Source of the DNA: Mumia sp050632745 | Lineage (GTDB): Bacteria; Actinomycetota; Actinomycetes; Propionibacteriales; Nocardioidaceae | DNA: 64,000 nt | Reading direction: 5' to 3' | Assembly: GCF_050632745.1 (NCBI RefSeq) | Contig: NZ_JBODSD010000001.1 | Location: forward strand, 1,364,001-1,428,000 | Part shown: piece after piece, positions 1 to 8,067 of the stretch | How the letters are laid out: each line of letters starts with the position of its first letter | Numbering within the stretch: the stretch's first letter is position 1 | The notes under the pieces: model-generated | The model's database searches: none | What the model was told of the DNA's origin: nothing | The model's input: the letters and a program-made list of their open reading frames with translations, nothing else | Position numbers and translations under genes: made by a program

Positions 1-2
1 TC

Positions 3-1631
3 GCCTTCGTCCTCGGCATCGGCATCCTCGCCAAGCGCCAGGTCTCCAGCAGCATCGACTTCTTCCTCTCGGGACGGTCGCTGCCGGCGTGGGTGACCGG
101 CCTCGCCTTCATCTCGGCGAACCTCGGCGCGGTCGAGATCATGGGCATGTCGGCCAACGGCGCCCAGTACGGCCTGCCGACGATGCACTACTTCTGGATC
201 GGCGCGGTCCCGGCGATGCTGTTCCTCGGCATCGTGATGATGCCCTTCTACTACGGCTCGAAGGTGCGCAGCGTCCCCGAGTTCATGCGGATGCGCTTCG
301 GCACCGGCGCCCACCTGGTCAACGCCCTGAGCTTCGCGATCGCGCAGCTGCTGATCGCCGGCGTCAACCTCTACCTGCTCGCGACCATCGTCGAGGTCAT
401 CCTCGGCTGGCCGCTGTGGGTGTCGCTGATCGCGGCCGCGGTGGTCGTCCTCACCTACACCACGCTCGGTGGTCTGTCCGCCGCGATCTACAACGAGGTG
501 CTGCAGTTCTTCGTGATCGTGGCCGCACTGCTGCCGCTCACGCTGGTCGCGCTGCACAAGGTCGGCGGCGTCAGCGGCCTCACGGACAAGATCTCGGCGA
601 CGCCCGGTGGCGACGAGCAGCTCTCGTCGTGGCCCGGGACCAACCTCACCGGCATCGAGGACCCGTTCTGGTCGGTCGTCGGCATCGTGTTCGGTCTGGG
701 CTTCGTGCTCTCCTTCGGCTACTGGACGACGAACTTCGTCGAGGTCCAGCGGGCGATGGCGTCGAAGTCGATGTCGGCCGCGCGCAGCGCCCCGATCATC
801 GGCACCTTCCCCAAGATGTTCGTGCCGTTCATCGTGGTCGTGCCCGGCATGATCTGCGCGGTCCTGGTGCCGGAGATGATCGCGCTGAAGGCCGGCGAAC
901 CCGACGCCGGGGTCGACTACAACGACGCGATCCTGCTGCTCATGCGCGACCTGCTGCCCAACGGCATGCTCGGCCTCGCGATCGCCGGCCTGCTCGCGTC
1001 GTTCATGGCCGGCATGGCGGCCAACATCTCGGCCTTCAACACGGTGTTCAGCGTCGACCTCTGGCAGCAGTACGTCCACAAGGACAAGCCGGACGCCTAC
1101 TACACCGCGGTCGGACGGTGGGCGACGGTCGCCGCGACCGTGGTCGCGATCTTCACGGCGCTGATCGCCTCGGGCTACTCGAACCTCATGGACTACCTCC
1201 AGACGCTGTTCGGGTTCTTCAACGCGCCGCTCTTCGCGACGTTCATCCTCGGCATGTTCTGGAAGCGCATGACGGCGACCGCTGGCTGGGTGGGCCTGGT
1301 CTCCGGCACGGCGGCTGCCGTCGTGGTCGCGATCCTCAGCGAGGACGCGCTCGGCACGCTGAGCACCGGCGTCCTGCCGCTGTCCGGCCAGGGTGCCAGC
1401 TTCGTCGCCGCCAGCGCCGCCTTCGTGGTCGACATCGCGGTCAGCTGGGTCGTCAGCCTCGCGACGCAACCGAAGCCCGCAGCCCAGCTGCGCGGGTTCG
1501 TCTACTCGCTCACGCCGAAGGACCAGCTGCGCGACCCGCTCGCGCACCTGCTGCCCTGGTACCAGCGCCCGACGGTGCTCGCCTCGATCTCCTTGGTCCT
1601 GGTGGTCACCCTGAACATCATCTTCTGGTGA
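3..1631 (+). CDS. sodium:solute symporter family transporter (5' end outside window)
   Basis: Integral membrane transporter of the sodium/solute symporter (SSS) family, which couples uptake of a small solute to Na+ entry. The frame is open from base 3, so the N-terminus lies upstream; about 542 residues are visible. The protein shows a long series of hydrophobic helices, the segment FFLSGRSLPAWVTGL typical of the family's first helices, and a central helix with GFGLGFVLSFGYWTTNF-like residues. It ends in a hydrophobic helix at NIIFW. A small membrane protein follows 13 bases later, probably co-transcribed. The substrate cannot be read from the sequence; sugars, carboxylates and amino acids are all used in this family. 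Confidence 0.9.
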   Translation, partial: AFVLGIGILAKRQVSSSIDFFLSGRSLPAWVTGLAFISANLGAVEIMGMSANGAQYGLPTMHYFWIGAVPAMLFLGIVMMPFYYGSKVRSVPEFMRMRFGTGAHLVNALSFAIAQLLIAGVNLYLLATIVEVILGWPLWVSLIAAAVVVLTYTTLGGLSAAIYNEVLQFFVIVAALLPLTLVALHKVGGVSGLTDKISATPGGDEQLSSWPGTNLTGIEDPFWSVVGIVFGLGFVLSFGYWTTNFVEVQRAMASKSMSAARSAPIIGTFPKMFVPFIVVVPGMICAVLVPEMIALKAGEPDAGVDYNDAILLLMRDLLPNGMLGLAIAGLLASFMAGMAANISAFNTVFSVDLWQQYVHKDKPDAYYTAVGRWATVAATVVAIFTALIASGYSNLMDYLQTLFGFFNAPLFATFILGMFWKRMTATAGWVGLVSGTAAAVVVAILSEDALGTLSTGVLPLSGQGASFVAASAAFVVDIAVSWVVSLATQPKPAAQLRGFVYSLTPKDQLRDPLAHLLPWYQRPTVLASISLVLVVTLNIIFW

Positions 1632-1644
1632 GAGGAGCCCCGTC

Positions 1645-1929
1645 ATGGCTGAGCGCAAGAGCCGCTTCAAGATCGCGTCGGCATTCGACATCCGGACGAT
1701 CATCGGGGCCCTGCTGGGCATCTACGGCGTGATCCTCACGTTCCTCGGCATCTTCAACGCCTCCGACGCGGAGCTGGAGAAGGCCGACGGCTTCAACGTC
1801 AACCTCGTCAACGGCCTCATCCTGCTCGGGGTGGCCGCGCTCTTCATCGTCTGGGCGATCGTGCGGCCGCTGGTCGTCGAGGAGGTGCCCCCGGAGGCGC
1901 TCGAGGACCACAAGGCCGGACCCGAGTAG
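1645..1929 (+). CDS. small two-helix membrane protein, partner of the symporter
   Basis: A 94-residue protein with two hydrophobic helices (about residues 18-37 and 55-75) separated by a short charged loop, and an acidic C-terminal tail. It starts 13 bases after the symporter stop, with GAGGAG ahead of the ATG. I recognise no characterised domain. The tight linkage suggests it is an accessory subunit or stability factor of the symporter; this is inference only. A strong hairpin at 1945-1980 ends the transcription unit. Confidence 0.75.
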   Translation: MAERKSRFKIASAFDIRTIIGALLGIYGVILTFLGIFNASDAELEKADGFNVNLVNGLILLGVAALFIVWAIVRPLVVEEVPPEALEDHKAGPE

Positions 1930-1944
1930 CCCGCAGGCTCGTAC

Positions 1945-1980
1945 GCGGCGACCGGCGGGCGCTCTCCCGCCGGTCGCCGC
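1945..1980 (+). terminator. strong hairpin terminator of the symporter operon
   Basis: A perfect 15-bp inverted repeat, GCGGCGACCGGCGGG paired with CCCGCCGGTCGCCGC, around the six-base loop CGCTCT. It lies 16 bases after the small membrane protein and ends 2 bases before the -10 box of the leuS leader. No T-run follows, as is common for actinobacterial terminators. Confidence 0.75.
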
Positions 1981-1982
1981 GC

Positions 1983-1988
1983 TAGCAT
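1983..1988 (+). promoter_or_regulatory. -10 box of the leuS leader (leaderless)
   Basis: TAGCAT fits the actinobacterial TANNNT -10 pattern. The leader ATG at 1996 is 7 bases further on, so transcription would start at or next to that start codon and the leader peptide would be read from a leaderless mRNA. Confidence 0.6.
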
Positions 1989-1995
1989 GGGCGGC

Positions 1996-2031
1996 ATGTA
2001 CGGCACGCTCCTCCTTCCCCAGCCGCACTGA
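1996..2031 (+). CDS. leucine-rich leader peptide upstream of leuS
   Basis: An 11-codon reading frame, Met-Tyr-Gly-Thr-Leu-Leu-Leu-Pro-Gln-Pro-His, ending in TGA. Three consecutive leucine codons (CTC CTC CTT, 2008-2016) are placed for a ribosome to stall when charged tRNA-Leu is scarce. An in-frame ATG at 1987 could add three residues, but it would overlap the -10 box. A hairpin (TGACCG/CGGTCA, 2029-2043) begins at the stop codon and a terminator-like hairpin follows at 2050-2073. The leuA leader at 50902 has the same Met-Tyr start and the same leucine codon run. This is the arrangement of ribosome-mediated attenuation; the role is inferred from that design. Confidence 0.7.
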   Translation: MYGTLLLPQPH

Positions 2032-2049
2032 CCGAGCCGGTCAGCGCGG

Positions 2050-2080
2050 CAGCCCCTCTGCGACGAGGGGCTGTTCTGTG
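2050..2080 (+). terminator. attenuator hairpin before leuS
   Basis: A perfect 9-bp stem CAGCCCCTC/GAGGGGCTG (2050-2058 and 2065-2073) with a 6-base loop, followed by the relatively T-rich TTCTGTG. It lies between the leucine leader peptide and leuS. An upstream hairpin at 2029-2043, extendable by GCCGC (2022-2026) pairing with GCGGC (2046-2050), shares base 2050 with it and would compete. Ribosome position on the leader could therefore decide whether leuS is transcribed. Confidence 0.65.
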
Positions 2081-2153
2081 TACGGGGCCGGTCGGCGGCC
2101 TCGTACGAGGAGGGCAGTCGTACGAGCGAGACATGTTTGCGGAGGAGACCCAG

Positions 2154-4646
2154 GTGAGCACCCAGCACGGCGAGGCGGCGTCGTACGACGTCCGCGCGGT
2201 CCAGGACAAGTGGCGGGCGGTGTGGGACGAGCTCCGGCCGTTCGACGCCGACGGCGCCGACACCGGACGCGAGCGCCGCTACGCGCTCACGATGTTCCCC
2301 TACCCCTCCGGCGACCTCCACATGGGTCACGGCGAGGTGTTCGCGCTGCACGACGTGCTGGCGCGCTACTGGCGCCTGAAGGGCTACGACGTCCTCAACC
2401 CGATCGGCTGGGACTCCTTCGGCCTGCCCGCCGAGAACGCCGCGATCAAGCGCAACGAGAACCCCGCGACGTTCACCTACGACAACATCGAGACGCAGGC
2501 CGAGTCGATCCGCCGCTACGGCGTGAGCTTCGACTGGACGCGCCGCCTGCACACGTCCGACCCGGAGTACTACCGGTGGACGCAGTGGCTGTTCCTGCGG
2601 ATGTTCGAGCGCGGCCTGGCCTACCGCAAGGCGTCGTACGTCAACTGGTGCCCCAACGACCAGACCGTCCTCGCCAACGAGCAGGTCGTGCAGGGCTTCT
2701 GCGAGCGCTGCGGCGCCGTGGTGACCAAGCGCGAGCTCACCCAGTGGTACTTCAAGATCACCGACTACGCCCAGCGGCTGCTCGACGACATGCAGCAGCT
2801 CGAGGGCACGTGGCCCGAGCGCGTCCTGACGATGCAGCGCAACTGGATCGGACGCTCCGAGGGCGCCTGGGTCGACTTTCGCCTCGCCGATGGGCGCAGT
2901 GAGGGCCGCGAGGAGCCGATCCGGGTGTTCACCACCCGTCCGGACACGCTGTACGGCGCGACCTTCATGGTCGTCGCGCCGGACGCGAAGCTGGCCGCGG
3001 AGATCGTCTCCGACGAGCACCGCGCGGAGTTCGACGCCTACCTCGAGCGCACCAAGCAGGCGACCGAGATCGAGCGTCAGTCGACCGAGCGGCCCAAGAC
3101 CGGGGTCTTCCTGGGCGTCCACGTGACCAACCCGCTGACCGGTGAGGCGATGCCGGTGTGGGCGGCCGACTACGTCCTCGCCGACTACGGCTCCGGAGCC
3201 GTCATGGCGGTCCCGGCCCACGACCAGCGCGACCTGGACTTCGCCCGGAAGTACGACCTGCCCGTGCGGCGGGTCGTCGACGTGCCGGGGGAGGACAACC
3301 CCGAGGAGACCGGGGTCGCGACCACGGGCGACGGGGCGTACGTCAACTCGCCGGCTCTCGACGGCGTCACCGACAAGGTCGAGGGCATCGCGGCGATCAT
3401 CGAGCGGCTCGCGGCCGACGGCGTCGGAGAGGGCACGATCAACTTCCGGCTGCGCGACTGGCTGCTGAGCCGGCAGCGCTACTGGGGCTGCCCGATCCCG
3501 ATCGTGCACTGCCCGGACTGCGGCGAGGTCGCGGTGCCGGACGACCAGCTGCCGGTCGAGCTGCCGTACCTGACCGGCTCCGACCTGGCCCCCAAGGGCA
3601 CCTCGCCGCTGGCCGCCGCGACCGACTGGGTCAGCACGACCTGCCCGCAGTGCGGCGGTGCCGCGCAGCGCGACACCGACACGATGGACACGTTCGTCGA
3701 CTCGTCGTGGTACTACCTGCGCTACTGCTCGCCCGGTCTGGCCGACGCGCCGTTCTCGCCGGAGGACGTCAAGCGCTGGATGCCGGTCGACATGTACGTC
3801 GGTGGCGTCGAGCACGCGATCCTGCACCTGCTCTACAGCCGCTTCTTCACCAAGGTCCTGCACGACATGGGCCTGGTGGACTTCGTCGAGCCCTTCAGCG
3901 CCCTGATGAACCAGGGCCAGGTGATCAACGAGGGCAAGGCGATGAGCAAGTCGCTGGGCAACGGCGTCGACCTCGGCAAGCAGATCGAGGAGTTCGGCGT
4001 CGACGCGGTGCGCCTGACGCTGGTGTTCGCGGGTCCGCCCGAGGACGACATCGACTGGGCCGACGTCTCGCCCGGTGGGTCGTCCAAGTTCCTGCAGCGC
4101 GCGTGGCGCGTCGCCCACGAGGTCGCGAGCGAGCCCGGTGCCGACCCGGCGGAGGGCGACGTCGCCCTGCGTCGCGTCACGCACCGCACGGTGGCCGACG
4201 CCGACCAGCTCTACGACTCCAAGCGCTTCAACGTCGTCGTCGCCCGCGTCATGGAGCTGGTCAACGCGACCCGCAAGACGATCGACGCCGGGGCGGGCGC
4301 CGCCGACCCCGCGGTCCGCGAGGCGTCGGAGGTCACCGCGATCCTGCTCAGCACCGTGGCGCCGTACGTCGCGGAGGAGATGTGGGCCGAGCTCGGTCAC
4401 GCCCCGTCGGTGTCGCAGCAGGCGTGGCCGACGGTCGATCCGGCGCTGCTGGTCGACGAGACCGTCACGTGCGTCGTCCAGGTCAAGGGCAAGGTCCGCG
4501 GCAAGATCGAGGTCCCGCCGTCGATCTCCGACGAGGAGCTCCAGGCGCTCGCGCTGGCCGAGCCCAACGTGGCGCGGCACCTCGAGGGCGCGGAGATCCG
4601 CAAGGTGATCATCCGCGCCCCGAAGCTCGTCAACGTCGTGATCTGA
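2154..4646 (+). CDS. leuS: leucyl-tRNA synthetase
   Basis: Class I aminoacyl-tRNA synthetase that joins leucine to tRNA-Leu in the cytoplasm; 830 residues, the usual bacterial length. The HIGH-type motif is HMGH in YPSGDLHMGHGEVFA near residue 60. Zinc-type cysteine pairs (CPDCG, CPQCG) and the inserted editing domain (CP1) fill the middle. The KMSKS-type motif is AMSKSLGN near residue 600, and the C-terminal anticodon-binding region ends in PKLVNVVI. I chose the GTG at 2154 because GGAGGAG lies 6 bases before it; an ATG seven codons upstream has no good ribosome site. A leucine leader peptide and attenuator hairpin precede the gene. Confidence 0.97.
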   Translation: MSTQHGEAASYDVRAVQDKWRAVWDELRPFDADGADTGRERRYALTMFPYPSGDLHMGHGEVFALHDVLARYWRLKGYDVLNPIGWDSFGLPAENAAIKRNENPATFTYDNIETQAESIRRYGVSFDWTRRLHTSDPEYYRWTQWLFLRMFERGLAYRKASYVNWCPNDQTVLANEQVVQGFCERCGAVVTKRELTQWYFKITDYAQRLLDDMQQLEGTWPERVLTMQRNWIGRSEGAWVDFRLADGRSEGREEPIRVFTTRPDTLYGATFMVVAPDAKLAAEIVSDEHRAEFDAYLERTKQATEIERQSTERPKTGVFLGVHVTNPLTGEAMPVWAADYVLADYGSGAVMAVPAHDQRDLDFARKYDLPVRRVVDVPGEDNPEETGVATTGDGAYVNSPALDGVTDKVEGIAAIIERLAADGVGEGTINFRLRDWLLSRQRYWGCPIPIVHCPDCGEVAVPDDQLPVELPYLTGSDLAPKGTSPLAAATDWVSTTCPQCGGAAQRDTDTMDTFVDSSWYYLRYCSPGLADAPFSPEDVKRWMPVDMYVGGVEHAILHLLYSRFFTKVLHDMGLVDFVEPFSALMNQGQVINEGKAMSKSLGNGVDLGKQIEEFGVDAVRLTLVFAGPPEDDIDWADVSPGGSSKFLQRAWRVAHEVASEPGADPAEGDVALRRVTHRTVADADQLYDSKRFNVVVARVMELVNATRKTIDAGAGAADPAVREASEVTAILLSTVAPYVAEEMWAELGHAPSVSQQAWPTVDPALLVDETVTCVVQVKGKVRGKIEVPPSISDEELQALALAEPNVARHLEGAEIRKVIIRAPKLVNVVI

Positions 4647-4651
4647 CGCCG

Positions 4652-4697
4652 GCTGGTCGGTCGAGCAGACCGGAGCGCTGGCGGAGGTCGTATCGAG
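4652..4697. repeat. intergenic repeat-like element after leuS
   Basis: Two related direct half-units, GGTCGGTCGAG and GGTCGTATCGAG, each followed by a GACC/ACCC end, separated by a GC-rich stretch. It fills almost all of the 60-base gap between leuS and the minus-strand membrane gene. The shape resembles short intergenic repeats common in Nocardioidaceae genomes, but no second copy is in this window, so its status as a dispersed repeat is a guess. Confidence 0.3.
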
Positions 4698-4706
4698 ACC
4701 CAGCCC

Positions 4707-5120
4707 TCACGCGCTCGCGCCCGTCACCACGAGGCTGATGCCCGTGGCGGCGAGCCCGAGGGCGAGCACGCCCGCACCCGCCCACACGAGCGCGACCAGC
4801 CGTCCGGGGCGCTGGGGGTCCGTGCCGAGCACCGCCAGGAAGAATCCCGCAGGCATCACGATCGCCGCCACGAGCACGCCCAGAGGGCCGATCCACTTCC
4901 AGGGGTCCGCCACGTCTGCGGCGTTCGTGAGCAGGAGCGTCACGAGACCGAGGATCACGAGCACGCCGGCGTGCGCGTGCCCCGCGCGGAAGAAGGACGT
5001 CTGCAGGGCGTTCGCGGGCTGCCTGCCGCCGACGACGCGGAGCAGGAACGCGCCGCCGGACTCGATCGTGATCACGGTGAGCACCACGATGCCGGCGGTG
5101 ACGGTGGATGCGGCGTCCAT
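4707..5120 (-). CDS. four-helix membrane protein of unknown function, divergent from a MerR regulator
   Basis: A 137-residue protein made almost entirely of hydrophobic segments, with about four predicted transmembrane helices and a conserved-looking FFRAGHAHAGVLVILGLV stretch between the first two. I do not recognise a characterised family. I chose the start at 5120 because AGAGGAGAT precedes it; a longer frame to 5168 would run into the palindromic operator. The gene diverges from a MerR-type regulator across a 40-bp palindrome, so it is the likely target of that regulator. Confidence 0.75.
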   Translation of the reverse strand: MDAASTVTAGIVVLTVITIESGGAFLLRVVGGRQPANALQTSFFRAGHAHAGVLVILGLVTLLLTNAADVADPWKWIGPLGVLVAAIVMPAGFFLAVLGTDPQRPGRLVALVWAGAGVLALGLAATGISLVVTGASA

Positions 5121-5156
5121 CGGAGATCTCCTCTGCGACACGCGACCCTCCCGATT

Positions 5157-5196
5157 GGAGAGTTGCACTATCCAATATTAGATAGTGCTACTCTCC
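5157..5196. promoter_or_regulatory. 40-bp palindromic operator between the membrane gene and merR
   Basis: Two 16-base arms, GGAGAGTTGCACTATC and GATAGTGCTACTCTCC, pair perfectly except for one symmetric T:T, around the eight-base AT-rich centre CAATATTA. On the plus strand TTGCAC (5163-5168) and TACTCT (5189-5194) are 20 bases apart, close to the stretched 19-20 bp spacing of MerR-controlled promoters. The element sits between the divergent membrane gene and the MerR gene. Confidence 0.75.
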
Positions 5197-5230
5197 AAGT
5201 CGTCAAGGGAGTTCCCGGACGGGAGGGACG

Positions 5231-5869
5231 ATGCGGATCTCCGAGCTCGCCCAGGCGTCGGGCGTCGCCGTCGCGACCATCAAGTACTACCTGCGCGAGG
5301 GGCTCCTCCCCGCGGGACGGGCGACCAGCGCCACGCAGGCGGCGTACGACGACAGCCACCTCCAGCGGCTCCGGCTGGTCCGCTCGCTCGTCGAGGTCGG
5401 CGGGCTGCCGCTGGCCAAGGTCCGCGCCGTCCTGGACGTCCTGGAGGACCCCGGGCCCGACCCGTACGCGGCCGTCGCGTCCGCGCTCGCCGCGCTGCCG
5501 CCGTACGTCAGCAACGAGCCGCCGCACCGCCGGGCCACGGAGGCGCTCGACGCGATCGGTCTCGCCCACGAGCCGGACTCGCCGGCCGTCGCCCAGCTCG
5601 AGGCCGCGCTGGTCGGTCTCGAGGCTGCCGGGCGCCCCCTGGACGCCGGGGCTCTCGGTCGGTACGCCGAGCAGATCGCCGTCATCGCGCAGCGCGAGGT
5701 CGCGTCCGTCGAGCGGGACCGAGACTCTGCGGCGCCCGACCAGCTGGCCGACGTGGTCCAGGACGTCGTGCTGGGGACGATCCTGGTGGAGCCGGTCCTC
5801 CTGGCGCTGCGCCGCCTGACCCACGCGGCGCTCTTCCGCGAGCGCCACCCCCAGGCCGACGGCGGGTGA
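5231..5869 (+). CDS. MerR-family transcriptional regulator
   Basis: DNA-binding regulator of 212 residues. Residues 1-70 are a MerR winged helix-turn-helix, starting MRISELAQASGVAVATIKYY and continuing to a REGLLPAGR wing. A helical region with no cysteine cluster follows, so an organic or redox signal is more likely than a metal. GGAGGGACG precedes the ATG. It diverges from a four-helix membrane protein, and the 40-bp palindrome at 5157-5196 is its probable binding site, allowing control of both genes. Its ligand cannot be deduced. Confidence 0.88.
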   Translation: MRISELAQASGVAVATIKYYLREGLLPAGRATSATQAAYDDSHLQRLRLVRSLVEVGGLPLAKVRAVLDVLEDPGPDPYAAVASALAALPPYVSNEPPHRRATEALDAIGLAHEPDSPAVAQLEAALVGLEAAGRPLDAGALGRYAEQIAVIAQREVASVERDRDSAAPDQLADVVQDVVLGTILVEPVLLALRRLTHAALFRERHPQADGG

Positions 5870-5875
5870 CGGGAC

Positions 5876-7372
5876 TCAGAACCCCGCCGCGAGCCGGTAG
5901 TACGCCTGGTTCCAGCGCAGCTCCTGGCGCAGCGTCCGCGTGTCGGTCGACGCGTCGATGTGGACGATCTCGGTACGCAGCATCTCCGCGAGGTCGTCGA
6001 ACTCCTCGAACCCGACCGCCGTCGTCAGCACGGTGTGGTGCGGACCGCCGGTCATCAGCCACGCCTCGGCGGCCGTCGTGAGCGACGGGTGCGCCTCCCA
6101 CACCGCGCAGGCGACGGGGAGGCGCGGCAGCGGCTCGTCAGGCTCGACGAGCGTCACGTCGTTGGCGCTGAGACGGAAGCGGTCACCCAGGTCGGAGAGC
6201 CCGACGACGATGCCCTCCCCGGGGTCGGCCACGAACCTCATGCGCACCGGATCGTCCCGCTCGCCCATCGACAGCGCATGGGCCTCGACCGTCGGACGGT
6301 GCGAGGTGAGGGTCGGGCAGACCTCCAGCATGTGCGCGCCGAGAGACTTCATGTTCCCCGGCTCGAGGTGGTACGTGTAGTCCTCCATGAACGACGTGCC
6401 GCCCGGCCTCCCGGCCGCCATCGTCTTCGTCGCACGGACGAGCAGCGAGGTCTTCCAGTCGCCCTCGCCGCCGAAGCCGTAGCCGTCGGCCATCAGCCGC
6501 TGCACCGCGATCCCCGGCAGCTGCCGGAGGCCGCCGAGGTCCTCGAAGTTCGTGGTGAACGCCCCGAACCCACCCTCGGTGAGGAAGGTACGCAGCCCGG
6601 CCTCGAGCCGTGCGGCGTACAGCAGGGCGTCACGGCGGTCACCGCCCTCGCGGAGCGCGGGTGCAACGTCGTACAGCTCGTCGTACTCGGTCACGATCTT
6701 CGCGACGTCCTCGTCGGCCACCTGGTCGACGACGGCGACGAGGTCGTTGACCCCGTAGGTGTTCACCGAGACCCCGAACCGCAGCTCGGCCTCGACCTTG
6801 TCACCCTCGGTGACCGCCACGTCCCGCATGTTGTCGCCGAAGCGCGCCACCCGCAGCGAGCGCACGTCCGCGTACGCCGCCGCGGCGCGCGCCCAGGTCG
6901 CGACGCGGCTCCCGACCGCAGGATCGGTGACGTGCCCGGCGACGGTCTTGCGCGGGATCCCGAGCCGGGTCTGCACGAACCCGAACTCGCGATCGCCGTG
7001 AGCCGCCTGGTTCAGGTTCATGAAGTCCATGTCGAGGGTGGCCCACGGGATCCCGACGTGGTGCTGGGTGTGCAGGTGGAGGAGGGGCTTGGCGAGCGCG
7101 TCGAGACCGGAGATCCACATCTTCGCCGGCGAGAACGTGTGCATCCACGCGACGATCCCGGCGCAGGAGTCGTCGGCGTTGGCCTCGAGGACGGTGCGGC
7201 GGATCGCGTCCGACGAGCTGAGGACCGGCTTCCACACGACCGGCAGAGCGAGGTCCTCCGTGCGGTCGAGCGCCGCTGCGATCTCGCGCGACTGCGCGGC
7301 GACCTGGCGGAGGGTGTCGTCGCCGTAGAGGGTCTGGCTCCCGGTCAGGAACCACAGGGCGCGATCGGTCAT
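5876..7372 (-). CDS. araA: L-arabinose isomerase
   Basis: Converts L-arabinose to L-ribulose in the cytoplasm, the first step of arabinose use. The 498 residues match the family length of about 500. Family segments include FMNLNQAAHGDREFGF (near residue 120), FTTNFEDLGGLRQLPG and DGYGFGGEGDWKTS (near 300-330), and FMEDYTYHLEPG (near 350), which carry the metal-binding glutamates and histidine. It is the last gene of the operon, and its ATG overlaps the araD stop by 4 bases, so the two are translationally coupled. Expression should follow the LacI regulator at 9740-10768. Confidence 0.97.
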   Translation of the reverse strand: MTDRALWFLTGSQTLYGDDTLRQVAAQSREIAAALDRTEDLALPVVWKPVLSSSDAIRRTVLEANADDSCAGIVAWMHTFSPAKMWISGLDALAKPLLHLHTQHHVGIPWATLDMDFMNLNQAAHGDREFGFVQTRLGIPRKTVAGHVTDPAVGSRVATWARAAAAYADVRSLRVARFGDNMRDVAVTEGDKVEAELRFGVSVNTYGVNDLVAVVDQVADEDVAKIVTEYDELYDVAPALREGGDRRDALLYAARLEAGLRTFLTEGGFGAFTTNFEDLGGLRQLPGIAVQRLMADGYGFGGEGDWKTSLLVRATKTMAAGRPGGTSFMEDYTYHLEPGNMKSLGAHMLEVCPTLTSHRPTVEAHALSMGERDDPVRMRFVADPGEGIVVGLSDLGDRFRLSANDVTLVEPDEPLPRLPVACAVWEAHPSLTTAAEAWLMTGGPHHTVLTTAVGFEEFDDLAEMLRTEIVHIDASTDTRTLRQELRWNQAYYRLAAGF

Positions 7373-8067
7373 CGAAGCTCTCTCTCCTCGGCCTGCTGGC
7401 CGTAGACGTTCTGGTACCGCTCGTACAGCCGGTCGACGTCGTCGGGCGCGATCGGCAGCGGGTCGCCGATCTGACGGCTGATGTGGACCGTGCGGGCGAC
7501 GTCCTCGCACATCACCGCGGCCTTCACGGCCTCCTTCGCGCTGCGTCCGACGGCGAACACCCCGTGGTTGCGCATGAGGACGGCCCGCGACCGGCTCCGC
7601 GCGAGCGTCTCGACGACCCCGCGCCCGATCGAGTCGTCGCCGATCAGCGCGAACGGGCCGACCGGGATCTCGCCGCCGAACTCGTCGGCGATCATCGTCA
7701 ACGTGCAGGGGATCGGCTCCCCGCGCGCCGCCCACGCCGTCGCGTACGTCGAGTGCGTGTGGACGACCCCGTTGACGTCGGGTCGATGGCGGTACACGTA
7801 GGCGTGGGCCGCGGTGTCGCTCGAGGGCGCCAGGTCTCCGTCGAGCAGACGCCCGTGCAGGTCGGTCACGACGATCGCCTCAGGGGTGAGGGCGTCGTAC
7901 GAGACTCCGCTCGGCTTGATCACGAGCGCGTCCTCGTCCGGGACCCGCGCCGAGACGTTGCCGGCGGTCCAGACGACGAGCCCGTAGCGGGTGAGCTCGG
8001 CGTGCAGCTCGCACACCTCGCGCCGCAGCCGCTCGATCGTGCGGCGCACCTCGTCCACCACGGTCAT
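7369..8067 (-). CDS. araD: L-ribulose-5-phosphate 4-epimerase
   Basis: Class II aldolase-family epimerase of 232 residues that turns L-ribulose 5-phosphate into D-xylulose 5-phosphate, which enters the pentose phosphate pathway. Visible family features are GNVSARVP, IKPSGVSYDAL, the zinc-binding HTHSTYATAWAARGEPIPC around residues 95-115, and LMRNHGVFAVGRSAKEA near residue 170. Its ATG overlaps the araB stop by 4 bases and its stop overlaps the araA start by 4 bases. Confidence 0.96.
   Translation of the reverse strand: MTVVDEVRRTIERLRREVCELHAELTRYGLVVWTAGNVSARVPDEDALVIKPSGVSYDALTPEAIVVTDLHGRLLDGDLAPSSDTAAHAYVYRHRPDVNGVVHTHSTYATAWAARGEPIPCTLTMIADEFGGEIPVGPFALIGDDSIGRGVVETLARSRSRAVLMRNHGVFAVGRSAKEAVKAAVMCEDVARTVHISRQIGDPLPIAPDDVDRLYERYQNVYGQQAEERELR

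Noticed and set aside
2029..2080. T-box riboswitch before leuS
   Set aside because: No T-box sequence or specifier loop is visible; the leader peptide and hairpins explain the region better.
1722..4580. A 952-codon open frame on the minus strand opposite leuS
   Set aside because: Composition is that of a GC-rich shadow frame (Arg/Asp/Val/Leu-rich, no domain). leuS on the other strand is certain.
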